Source: Labia minor
Lineage: Eukaryota; Arthropoda; Insecta; Dermaptera; Spongiphoridae
Reading direction: 5' to 3'
Length of the DNA: 64,000 nt
Assembly (NCBI GenBank): GCA_963082975.1
Contig: OY720344.1
Coordinates: 4,389,580 to 4,453,579 of the forward strand
The notes beneath the pieces are model-generated. The model was not told the DNA's origin. It did no database searches and saw nothing but the letters and a program-made list of their open reading frames with translations. Below are positions 14,301-22,400 of this stretch, piece after piece. Numbering within the stretch: the stretch's first letter is position 1; every line of letters starts with the position of its first letter. Position numbers and translations under genes: made by a program.

Positions 14301-16419
14301 TTAGTTTGTTTAGTAATCTTTTTAGAACAATGATTATTTATTTACAACAAGGTTATTTTTGTATTAAATTATATTTAATTATAATTTATAAGTTCTTATT
14401 CATTTTTCAGAATTAAATTATTTTGTTTCTAGTATATGTCTTTGATAATAAAACATTTTCATTTCGTATTGGTTTATTTTCTACATCGTTCTATGCTATT
14501 TTATTATATAATGCATATTCAGCTGTTTTTGTTTCTCAATTGACAAATGTCAGGACAAAAATGCCTTTTCATAAATTGGAAGAATTTTATCAATCCAATT
14601 ATGAATTAGGATTATATAGATATAGTTCAGTAGCGAAAATATTACAAGTAAGAAATTAATTTATATAATTTTGTAATTTAATGTTATATTTGATAATTCA
14701 TGAATATTATTTTTATTTATTTTTTTTTTTCATTTCCTTCTTATTTTCAATAATATTTTTGTCAATTTCTATTCATTAATCATTAAGTATATATTTATAT
14801 TAATAAATCTGATGATTTTTAGAAATAATATTAATTTTTAATGTAACGGGCAAAACTTATTTAATTAATTAATTTATTTATTTTTAAGATAAATTGTTAT
14901 TTTTAAATTTGGATAATTCTTCTGCTGGGTTTGGCTCCTGTGAGGTGCTGCCCTTCGGGGCAACCCAGAACCATGGAGGGATTCCCAAAAATGCGTTGTC
15001 TGGCGCTGCTCGCTGCCATGAGAAAAGAGTCGGGATCAGATCCTTACATTGATAATATCCCTATTATTTCTTTGTTCTAAACCAAATCTACCTCTTTAAC
15101 TTGTATTATTTTGTCTATTATCTATCCTTTTTTTTAGTGTTTCTCTTTTATTATTCATTTAAATATTCTTTATATATATTATCATCAATATCTTAAATAT
15201 TATCCAAACTTATACAATTGGCTCCCAAAGTTTGCCTTTTATTTTTATCCAAATATTAGATGGGCACCCAACGTGGAATAATAATTATTAATCAACTGAT
15301 TATATTAACTGCCCAATGTGGGGCATCGAATTATTAATCAAATTATTAAAATGATGATTTCTCTGAATGAGATACGATACATGATAATTATTAAGAGAAT
15401 TTTTATTAAAAGACCACCTTGTTTGTATAAAATTATATTTTAATTTAATAAATAAATACAAAAGCTTTAATAAATACGATACATGATATTCGTATACCCT
15501 AAACATCAGCCAAGAGTTTAAAAATTTTATTTAATGATGATCTATACTTACTCTAATCTATTTATTCATTTAGTAAAAATGTTTATAATAACAAAATTAT
15601 AAAATTTTAAATGTTATGTATTAAATTAAATAAAATTTAAATTTAATTTTTATAATATATTATATAATGCTTGAGTAACTTATTTATTTTTTTTATTTTT
15701 TTACATTAATATCTTCAAATTTGTTTAATATATTGGTATTTATAAAATTTCAAGAATAAAAAATAATAATATTTTTTATTTATATTATTATGTTATTTTT
15801 TATAGAATAGCAATATAGATATTTTTCAAAGAGTTTTTACAAAATACATTTTACCATATATGGATAAAATGCCCGATACATTTAATGAAGGTTTATGGGA
15901 TGTATGCATGAAACAAAATTATGGATTTATATTCTCACGTGATTTTTTATCTTATCATTTAAAGAAATTACCATGTCAAATTATTGATATTGATGAACCA
16001 TTAATGGTAATTGCTATAACGTTAGGAATCCTTAAATCAAATCCATTTTTTGAATATTTAAATTTCAAGTAAGTACTCATTAATAACGAATAATATTAAT
16101 AATAATTATAATACTTTATCAATATTTATATAAATAATTTTTTATTTATTTTAGATATGAACAACTCCGTGAAACAGGACATTTTGATTATTTCATTGAT
16201 GATGAAAAATTATTATTAAATTTTGAAAAATTGGATTTTAATATTTATATAAATTTAGAACATGTTGGCCCTTTATTTATTCTACTTATACTTGGACATC
16301 TATTAGCATTGTTTATACTATTTTATGAAATCATAACATATTATAATTATATATTTAAAGTGAAACAATTTTTGAAAAAACAAAAAAACAAAAAACAAAA
16401 TATAATAATGAAAGATTAA
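4342..16419 (+). CDS. Ionotropic receptor (IR family), nine exons, complete
   Basis: Ligand-gated cation-channel subunit of the insect chemosensory IR family, acting in the dendritic plasma membrane. Exons: 4342-4519, 6328-6521, 9095-9454, 11032-11120, 11216-11353, 14122-14351, 14433-14647, 15806-16068, 16155-16419. Every junction has GT/AG and a compatible phase, giving 644 codons with stop. Visible order: signal peptide (residues 1-26), N-terminal region, S1 half of the ligand-binding domain (about 234-340, starting NNLYGIKIAA), M1 (343-366), pore segment FSLFSNLFRTMIIYLQQ (380-396), M3 with LYNAYSAVFVSQLT (407-433), S2 (438-594), M4 (595-616) and a short basic tail. Length is typical of IRs. 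The start is the first ATG of the signal-peptide exon. Introns are full of transposon relics. The gene lies antisense within an inferred intron of the receptor guanylate cyclase. The IR subgroup cannot be named by eye. Confidence 0.85.
4858..4886. repeat. C-rich and (CA)n microsatellite
   Basis: CCCCCCTC followed by about ten CA units, directly abutting the mariner relic on its right. Confidence 0.8.
4887..5300 (-). pseudogene. Mariner-family transposase 3' fragment
   Basis: On the - strand the frames give, in order, AIRSKRHGLLSKGVI, KLQKLGWKVLPDPAYSLDL, PSDFYLFGSLKNAPR and a ...KWLRSKLKEFFANGIRKL tail. These correspond to the catalytic-core end of mariner transposases (the PxYSPDLxPSDFHLF block with the third catalytic acidic residue). 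Frameshifts and stops interrupt it, and no terminal inverted repeats are visible. It lies in IR intron 1. Confidence 0.7.
5613..6242 (-). mobile_element. Internally deleted mariner element with TIRs
   Basis: Bounded by inverted repeats CGAGGGCTGTTCAAAAA on the left and the matching complement on the right, about 28 bp with few mismatches, and by TA target duplications at 5611-5612 and 6243-6244. Inside, the - strand encodes HTPYFPDLAPVDFFLFPKLK (about 5830-5905) and, one frame over, EHWKKRWERCIASNGVYFEG (about 5685-5750), the end of a mariner transposase. At 630 bp it is half the usual size, so it is a non-autonomous deletion derivative. Inserted in IR intron 1. Confidence 0.85.
6328..6521 (+). 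CDS. IR exon 2 (N-terminal region)
   Basis: The acceptor TTTTTTTAG precedes 6328; two bases complete the codon split by exon 1, followed by 64 codons (LSTEKKMIDFLKVAKQ...). The donor ATG|GTAAAA gives phase 0. Rich in Lys, Tyr and Ile; no named domain. Confidence 0.7.
6690..7210 (+). pseudogene. RTE-like LINE endonuclease fragment
   Basis: Frames on + carry HKGRWVSPDGR (about 6752-6785) and then, shifted, GDSDHFLVRSHLKTYIKWHK-like residues (about 6820-6880), the SDHxxv end of the apurinic endonuclease domain in RTE-type LINEs. The frame continues KKFDMNRLKEERWRSAYSRQ with several disruptions. Located in IR intron 2. Confidence 0.65.
7447..7586. repeat. 140-bp perfect palindrome
   Basis: The two halves are exact inverted copies around the centre AATTGTACAATT (7511-7522), with no loop. 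Each 70-bp arm starts TTATTAAGAGAATTTTTATT. A diverged relative lies at 15386-15485, including the flanking ACAAAAGCTTTAATAAATAC, so this is a copy of a palindromic miniature element. In IR intron 2. Confidence 0.85.
8320..8660 (+). pseudogene. LINE C-terminal fragment (RTE-like)
   Basis: The + strand reads [20 protein letters not shown] near 8437-8500, the conserved end of RTE-like LINE polyproteins, then a G-rich stretch and a KVVARAKNFR-like remnant at about 8600-8640. Frames are broken. It is the same block as 49184-49400 on the other strand. Confidence 0.6.
9095..9454 (+). CDS. IR exon 3 (N-terminal region, start of S1)
   Basis: 120 codons in phase 0 from the acceptor CTAATATATAG to the donor TTG|GTATGT. 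Ends with NNLYGIKIAALNAL, which corresponds to the NLxGxxlrva motif that opens the S1 lobe in IRs. The frame is open through the 5' part, so the exon starts well upstream of the first in-frame ATG. Confidence 0.78.
9831..10088 (-). mobile_element. tRNA-derived SINE, copy 1
   Basis: Member of a five-copy family in this window, all on the - strand. Reads (on -) from AGGCGCCA through a box-B-like region to the conserved CAAGAAAATCAAGGT block and the terminal GTACAAAAGTTGGAGG followed by T-run. More diverged than the copy at 56610. In IR intron 3. Confidence 0.75.
11032..11120 (+). CDS. IR exon 4 (S1 lobe)
   Basis: The acceptor ATTGCACATTAG at 11031 and the donor TTTCAG|GTATTA bound 29 codons plus two bases: LIPLTNINRIKKQN... 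ending KEECNF. Phase fits exons 3 and 5. It contains the short helix that precedes the ligand-contacting part of S1. Confidence 0.75.
11216..11353 (+). CDS. IR exon 5 (S1 lobe)
   Basis: Encodes SLTFVNAFDWEILIKERVAS and onward to MKFFMPIKYSK. The ...MPI.YS.. segment corresponds to the FT.PI..... strand that precedes M1 in glutamate-receptor-like proteins. Donor AA|GTAAGT, phase 2. A (TA)n microsatellite starts just downstream. Confidence 0.8.
11358..11393. repeat. (TA)n microsatellite
   Basis: About 17 TA dinucleotides just after the donor of IR exon 5. Confidence 0.9.
11508..11860 (+). mobile_element. Mariner derivative, right end missing
   Basis: Starts with the TIR ACGAGGGTGGGGTGAAAAGT, shared with the elements at 43021 and 19254. 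Inside, the + strand keeps RRNPNEFLCRFISVDGT (about 11750-11800), matching the NxxEFLRRFITVDET block around the first catalytic Asp of mariner transposases, although the Glu is replaced. Compared with the 43021 copy, the internal segment lies in the opposite orientation relative to this TIR. No right TIR is visible. In IR intron 5. Confidence 0.7.
12344..13571. mobile_element. hAT-like element, TIR CAGGGATG
   Basis: Left end CAGGGATGGCGAACTTATGG at 12344 and right end complement CAGGGATGATATGCCATAT at about 13571 share the terminal CAGGGATG typical of hAT elements. No convincing 8-bp target duplication is seen. A second possible hAT end (CAGTGGTGTATTGGGAGGGG, about 12738) with a matching CCACACCACT near 13245 suggests a nested element. 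The - strand frame at 12734-13114 (126 residues) lies in the nested part and is not recognised. In IR intron 5. Confidence 0.5.
13572..14121. other. AT-rich intron sequence
   Basis: End of IR intron 5. Contains a short (AAT)n run near 13696 and otherwise AT-rich DNA with no open frame or terminal repeat. Confidence 0.5.
14122..14351 (+). CDS. IR exon 6 (M1 and pore)
   Basis: The acceptor TTATTTTACAG precedes 14122. Encodes the end of S1, M1 (LSTWLTVLSLFFISSIIF), a short cytoplasmic linker and the re-entrant pore segment ending YLQQ. The donor is CAACAAG|GTTATT, phase 1. The following intron is only 81 bp. Confidence 0.85.
14433..14647 (+). CDS. IR exon 7 (M3 and start of S2)
   Basis: The acceptor TTTGTTTCTAG at 14432 is chosen because the alternative upstream CAG at 14410 would bring in a stop codon. 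Encodes SFRIGLFSTSFYAILLYNAY and the conserved SAVFVSQLT end of M3, then the first S2 strand and helix. The donor CAA|GTAAGA leaves phase 0. Confidence 0.85.
14918..15060. other. GC-rich patch with TTCG-loop hairpin
   Basis: An island of high GC in IR intron 7. Includes the hairpin TGCCC-TTCG-GGGCA near 14948-14961, flanked by GGGTT/AACCC pairing. A + frame reads LGLAPVRCCPSGQPRTMEGF, but it is not a recognised protein. Probably the remnant of a mobile element or an inserted transcript; not identified. Confidence 0.35.
15386..15485. repeat. Degraded copy of the 7447 palindromic element
   Basis: Shares TTATTAAGAGAATTTTTATT, AAAAGACCAC and ACAAAAGCTTTAATAAATAC with 7447-7620, but the second arm is mostly lost. 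In IR intron 7. Confidence 0.65.
15806..16068 (+). CDS. IR exon 8 (S2 lobe)
   Basis: 87 codons plus two bases from the acceptor TTTTTTATAG to the donor TTCAA|GTAAGT. Encodes the central S2 lobe with the stretch GLWDVCMKQNYGFIFSRD and, near its end, IAITLGILKSNPFF, which corresponds to the l.kgsP....fn motif of IRs and iGluRs. Confidence 0.85.
16155..16419 (+). CDS. IR exon 9 (M4 and C-terminus)
   Basis: Starts after TTATTTTAG. Encodes YEQLRETGHFDYFIDDE, then M4 (PLFILLILGHLLALFILFYE) and a Lys/Gln-rich tail ending in TAA at 16417-16419. Fits the phase-2 donor of exon 8. Confidence 0.85.
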
Positions 16420-16489
16420 ATGATGTTGTTTTTGATTAAAAAAAATTTGCAACATGTGAATAGTGAATGAGTTCTCTATAATTAATTAA

Positions 16490-16505
16490 AATAAATAAAT
16501 AAAAT
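16490..16505 (+). promoter_or_regulatory. Candidate polyadenylation signals of the IR gene
   Basis: Overlapping AATAAA hexamers lie about 75-85 bases after the IR stop codon in an AT-rich tail, the first plausible poly(A) signals downstream. Confidence 0.5.
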
Positions 16506-16572
16506 GTTTACTATTATTTAAGAGTAGATAAGAGAAGTAAAATTAAACTTAAAATACTACTTACTTAATAAT

Positions 16573-17191
16573 TTTTACCGACCGACGATAGTAAGGGAGG
16601 TATTGTTTTCACACCAAATTTCACATGTGGAGATTTTTACATATCTCCACGAATCATGCATTTTCTTAACAGAAAAAGTATTTTTAGCATCATGTCTGTC
16701 CGTCTGTCCGTCCGTATAGATGTGTACAGCCTGAACGGCTTAACGGATTTTGATGAAATTTGGTATATTTACTTAATGCATCAGTGGGATGAATTGATCA
16801 ACTTTTGGTGCAAATCCGGAAACCGGAAGTGGTAGTATTAGCGATCGACGATAGGAAGGGAAGGGTTATTTTCACACCAAATTTCACACCAAAGGAGATT
16901 TTTTTATATATCACCACGAATCATGCACTTTGTATTGGTTTTACCCTCGGGAAAATCATATTTATTAGTTTTTTCTTGATTTGAAATTATATGACGTCAT
17001 CCAGCCATCACAGCCTGGTCTTGCTAAATAAAATAAAATTAAAAATGTTTATATTTATTATTTATGTATGCCTATCTGTTTTTTATTACATTAATAGATA
17101 TATGAAAATTATTTGAAATTGTTTCTGTAGCTGGAAATTAATTTACTTCAAATCGTCGGTCGGTTCGGACCTGGCCACAGGTCAACTTATT
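16573..17191 (+). mobile_element. HINE-2 (Helentron/DINE-1-like), full copy
   Basis: Starts TTACCGACCGACGATAGT and ends with the inverted version of that motif (ATCGTCGGTCGGT), then the terminal hairpin GACCTG-GCCA-CAGGTC and AACTTATT. Near the 5' end is a TCTGTCCG microsatellite (about 16695-16715), followed by the block GATTTTGATGAAATTTGGTA. Subterminal inverted repeats, a 5'-proximal microsatellite and a 3' hairpin at the very end are the hallmarks of DINE-1-type non-autonomous Helentrons. No coding capacity. Confidence 0.7.
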
Positions 17192-17378
17192 AAAAATATT
17201 TTAAAGAAAATTTAAAAGGGATTTTTAAAAGAAAAAAAAATTATTTCTTGTTAATCTTAATTATTAAATTCGATAAAGTAATCGATTAATTATAAAAATA
17301 AAAAATAGAAAAAAAGAAAATGTATACTTTGTGTGTGTCTTGTGTATGCATGCATTTATATATATTATTTTAATCTCA

Positions 17379-17386
17379 CTCTCTCA

Positions 17387-17430
<44 letters not shown>

Positions 17431-17432
17431 TA
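17379..17432. repeat. (CT)n then (TA)n microsatellite
   Basis: About 14 CT units followed by about 10 TA units, flanking the left arm of the foldback element. Confidence 0.9.
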
Positions 17433-17475
17433 ATATGTTGGTTTAGGTTTCCGTGAATGTTATTGTTATTATTAC

Positions 17476-17959
17476 TATCAGATTTATAATCAGGGATATA
17501 ATCACGTATTTTTGTGAGATTGTGTTCTCGACGTTTCGGCACCCATTTTGGCGCCATTTTCAAGAGATTATTTAGGTGGAAATATTTTTTGGGATTCTGG
17601 GTGTTAGTCTGTGTGACCAAGGGTTAATATCGGGATTTTGGGTTGATAGGTTGGATGGTTTTGTACTCACTGCGTTGCTGTGGAGCTCCGAAGAATCCTG
17701 GGCAATCCTGACCCTGGCGCACGTCCGTACCTGACAATAGCCCGAGGCCAACTGGGACCCGACCCTTTGGATTCTACCTGAGCCTGCCAAAACCACCCAA
17801 CCTATCAACCTAAAATCCCGATATTAACCCTTGGTCACACAGACTAAGACCCAGAATCTCAACAATATTCCCACCTAAATAATCTCTTGAAAATGGCTCC
17901 AAAATGGGTGCCGAAACGTCGAGAAAAAATACGTGATTATATCCCTGATAAATCTGATA

Positions 17960-17964
<5 letters not shown>
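17476..17964. mobile_element. Foldback element with about 185-bp inverted arms
   Basis: The left arm starts at CTATCAGATTTATAATCAGG; the right arm ends with its complement, CCTGATAAATCTGATAG. Both arms carry CGACGTTTCGGCACCCATTT or its complement and the GGTTAATATCGGGATTTT block, with modest divergence. The loop (about 17660-17800) is unusually GC-rich and unlike the arms. The structure is that of a foldback transposon or long-TIR MITE. The + strand phrase ATGGGTGCCGAAACGTCGAG resembles 3' ends of arthropod retroelements, so an origin by inverted insertion is also possible. Confidence 0.75.
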
Positions 17965-17991
<27 letters not shown>

Positions 17992-19253
17992 GAAAAGTGT
18001 GCAACAATGGCACATAAACTTTTTCTGATTGGTCAGACAATTTGTGTGGGATATTTGAAATAGGTTTCAAATTATTTTATTTTATATCAACATTTCTTTA
18101 TTAGAACAAATCTGTTATTGCTTTTAATTAAAAATACATATAAATATATTTTACAATTAATAATTATAATCTATTAAATGGATATTTACGTATATCAATC
18201 ATTTATCTATAAGTATTTAATTAAAATTTTAGAATTTACTTACGTATGTTTTGTATATTTTTATGTAAATGTATATTATATTATATATATCTATAAATTA
18301 AATAAATAAATATCCAATTCATTAATTTAATAAATATTGAAGGAATACATAATAATTTAAATTTTAAAAAATATATTAAGGAATTTCAATAAATTAAAAT
18401 TTTCAAATATTAAAATCTTCGTTATAGAACAAAAATATCACTAGTGATTTTTTTCCTCATTATTTCAAAAAACTATCAACAAGTGACTTTGTTACATTCA
18501 TTATTTATCTAGGAATATTTTAACAGGTTTCTTACATAACAAAACTAATTTAGATAAAATAAACAAAGAAGGTAAAAATTTAAAATTCTTTCAAAATATT
18601 GATATTTCAAATACTTCATTCTTAATGGTTTTATTCAGATTTTGGTGTGTGATTCACCCAACCTTTGAGAAGCTAGGTGAAATAAAAAGTAGTCCACTCT
18701 GTTCCATAGAGTCTTGATAACAAAAAAAGATTGAGAATACATTTTTGTAACGATCATACAACAACTCTACCTCATTTACCTACTTGGTAGGTTATATCTC
18801 TTTAATGGATATTAACATCCAAGTGGCTTTATAGTTTCGGTTTAAAGTTAAAGGTTACAAAGATCACTGTGCAAAACTACTGAACACAACCCAAACTGCC
18901 AGGGTCAAGCTGTGATTGGCGAGGCAAGGCCGCGTACAATATTAAAATTAACTTTTATAAAAATTTGATGAATCGAGTTTCGTTAATAAAAATAAACTCA
19001 GAAGACATGTATAAAATAGTATTTTAAATGGACATACTTGTAATAAATAAACAAAAACAAGAAAAATCAAGAAAAAACAAGTTAAATATAGAAAAAATGA
19101 AATGAAATAGTAAAATTGTATTAATTATTAATAATTATTGTTTATCTACAAGAAGAATTGGATAATAGACTTAATCTATTATTTTTCTTTACTATTATAA
19201 TAGAATTCATCTAAATTCAATTAGAAAAGAAATGAAATAATTTTACCTAAACA
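17965..19253. other. AT-rich stretch, no gene seen
   Basis: Starts with a (TA)n run at 17966-17982. The portion 18640-18960 has higher sequence complexity but stops in every frame; I looked for kinase-homology exons of the cyclase on the - strand and found none. Confidence 0.5.
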
Positions 19254-19306
19254 TACGAGGGTGGATCACTGTGTCAGGCCGGAAACTTTTAACCCCACCC
19301 TCGTAT
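19254..19306. mobile_element. About 50-bp mariner miniature
   Basis: Bounded by TACGAGGGTGG and CCACCCTCGTA. The inside is only TTAAAAGTTTCCGGCCTGAC (on -), the TIR-proximal sequence of the 11508 element. Almost nothing but terminal repeat remains. Confidence 0.75.
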
Positions 19307-19417
19307 TTAAATGAATCATTAATTTGTTTATTTTTAAATATTTAATTATTATTATATAATGAAAATTATAATATAAAAGGAATAAATAAATCTCTTAGAT
19401 GTGTCATCTGTACTCAC

Positions 19418-19499
19418 CGGTAGATGAAAATAGAAACAATGAAGAGGACAACAACAACACTGCTGAGTATTATACTAACAATCCCGTAATCAGGTAAAC
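19418..19499 (-). CDS. Receptor guanylate cyclase exon (transmembrane helix)
   Basis: The acceptor TGTTTTTAG precedes 19499, the donor TACCG|GTGAGT follows 19418. Encodes [20 protein letters not shown] then IVSIFIY plus two bases of an Arg codon. It leaves phase 2, so the protein must continue; no continuation is seen in 1-19417. Confidence 0.85.
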
Positions 19500-22400
19500 C
19501 TAAAAACACAGGAGCCATTATTTAATAATTAACACTGACACACTTATGATCAATTGTTTTTTTTTTAATATCGTTTGACAAGATAAGAATAAATTATATT
19601 CTTTATTTTTGGATCGAAATCAAACTAATAAACACAGAAACAACTCCAACAACACAGCTGGATTGACTGAATGACTTTAATTAATGTTCATCATTCTCCA
19701 GCCATTAGTCTATTTTTTATAAAACAATTTTGTTTACATAAACACACACACACACACACACACACCTACATACATTAATTGAATGTTTTGTTTTTTAAAT
19801 AGAAATGAAAATTTAAAGAAAAATAAATTTATTGTTTATTATTATACTTAAATGGTGATATAAAATTGTATTTATAAAATATTTTATATAAATCTACATA
19901 TTTGTGTGTGTGTGTGTGTGTTATAACATAACATATAAAATTTATTTTTAATAAAATAAAGGAATGATGAATAATATTAACTCACACATGAATTCTCTTA
20001 TAAATTATTTTTATTTTTATTTTTTTTTTAATACAATTTCATACTACCTATTGTATTATTAATATGTATATACTCGTATAGGTATACCTTATGCAAATCA
20101 TATTATATATAGAAATTAAATTTAAATATAAATAAAAAATATAAATAAATAAATGTCCTTATATATTAAATAAATATTAGAAAAATTTAAATTATGACGT
20201 GTATTTAAAATATCAAATGAAATAATAGGAAACATTAACTAAGTAATAGAATTCTAGTAGCATAAATCTATGTTATATACATAAATGCTACTAGTATTCT
20301 ATATATATATCTTATTATACTAGCAAAAATTGTGTATATATATATATATTTGTATTTTTGAAATATTAATCCGCACGAAGGATTTTTTTGAAGTTCAGAT
20401 CATAGATAATTTTTATAAAGAAAAATCGATCTGTATTGGTTTCAGCTTCGGCATAAATCATCTCTATTAGTTTTTTCTTAATTTAAAATATAAAAGTTAA
20501 ATGACGTCAGCAACTACGTCAGACAGTGCTTCCTTAAATACACAATATTATAAATATAAATCAAATCAAATTTAGGAAATATATAATATGTTATATCCAC
20601 AGATCATATTTTTCCGTCTTTCAGTCTATTAATACGTGCGTTTAAGGGCTGTATATTTTATGACTATTTTTTTTTAATTTATGTTCTTTTAAATTATTTG
20701 AACGGGGGCTCGGTGAACTAGGTATTCATATTATCAGCCAAACCCGATAATAAGAAATATTTTTTTTTATTTACCGAGCGGCGGCTCGGTGAACCCCAGG
20801 TATTCTACAAATAAGTTACCATTACTTTACCAAAGAGAGATTTTTCTTTATAATTATTTTCCAATATTCATCTATTGATATAATGAAAAATAAACCACGT
20901 GTATCTTATAACATTTATTTTATTTTTTTTTTAATTACACAGGCCAACGAGGAAAAAACTTTTTTAATGAATATACCTTATTGTTATGTTTTTTAGGTTG
21001 CTGAATCCAAATATGATGCTTAAAAAACTGAATCACCTACCATTTCTTCACATTTTATAGTTAAATGCATTTTTTTCGAGATTTTTGCGTTTAGCGATAT
21101 TTGAAGAATTTAAACAGATTTATAGTATTATAATATTTATAAGTAAATTGGAAAAGTAGGTCTAATGGATGTAGATGATGTTGGTAGCACTGCCAAAAAA
21201 CATTTGCTGGTCAAACAGCTGGTGTTTTCTTTACTGTTAACCAAACCTCACTTTAACGTTTCTAGTACATGTGCTCAGTAAAATGTCTAATCGCGGTTGT
21301 AAAAACTCTGCTGACAGTTTTTGTTATATTTGTGGTGAGTTTGTGATTAAAAAACACCAAAGAAACATTACAGACTTTGTGAAAAAGGTTTATCTATCAT
21401 ATTTTGGAACTAAACTTGGGGTGATCAGGAGAAATCTTGGGCACCACATAAGGTATGTTATGTTTGTGTTGAAGATCTAAGAAAATGGTCAAAAAAGGAG
21501 AGAAAAACCTTTAAATTTGCTGTTCCTATGATATGGAGGGAGCCGAAAAATCATTCTGATGACTGCTATTTTTGCAGTGTTGATATTACTGGTCATAACT
21601 CAAAAAACAAGAAGGTAATAAGCTATCCTAATCTTCCGTCTGCCATCCGACCAGTAGGACACAGTGTAGATTTACCGGTCCCTGAACCACCAGATGATTT
21701 AAATTCTATTGAAGTATTTTCTGATGTGCAATCCGAGTCTAATGAACAAGATGATAAAGAATTCCATTGTACTACTGAAAATGTAGAGCCTAAAGTGTTT
21801 ACACAAATCGAGCTTAATGACTTGGTTAGGGATCTGGACTTGGCTAAAGAAAAGGCTGAATTGCTTGGCTCTAGACTGAAAGAAAAGAACTTGTTAGCCA
21901 TTGGAACCAGCATTCATGTGTATAGAAAGAGAGAGCAGCAATTTTCCAAGTATTTTAAACAAGAAGGTGATCGAAGAAAAAGCTACATAAGAAGCTTCAA
22001 AGAAAAAAGAGAACGGAAGTATAAACCAATTCCAGCTGACAAGTAAAACCTGTAATATCAATAAAAACCTATAATGGCACATTCGGTCACTGTTTTAAAC
22101 TGTAAATACAAACCATGCTTATGATTTAACATAGCGTTTCATTAATTTCCCTATATACTAAAGTGGTTTTATACTATATCATTAAAAAACAGATTGCTCA
22201 AAAACGGTGCGTGATACAAAAAAACCAAGGCCAGATTTGGATTCAGCTCAAAAAAATCTATAAACATCACCTATTAACGTGAAAAAAGTTTTCAAAAAAA
22301 ATTTTTTGTTGGCCTGTGTTATCTATATGTATATTAACTAGAATGGATCAATTATTCTTTTTTTTTTTTACATAGTAACTATTTATTGAATCATTAATAT

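Noticed and set aside
14411..14432. Alternative acceptor for IR exon 7 at the CAG ending 14410
   Set aside because: It would put an in-frame stop in the pore-M3 linker; the next AG at 14432 restores frame and domain continuity.
17384..18070. Minus-strand ORFs of 78-86 residues
   Set aside because: They are readings of the foldback arms and microsatellites, with low-complexity ends and no domain.
18640..18960. Candidate cyclase kinase-homology exon on the minus strand
   Set aside because: Stops occur in all frames and no GT/AG-bounded open segment matches the phase-2 donor at 19418.
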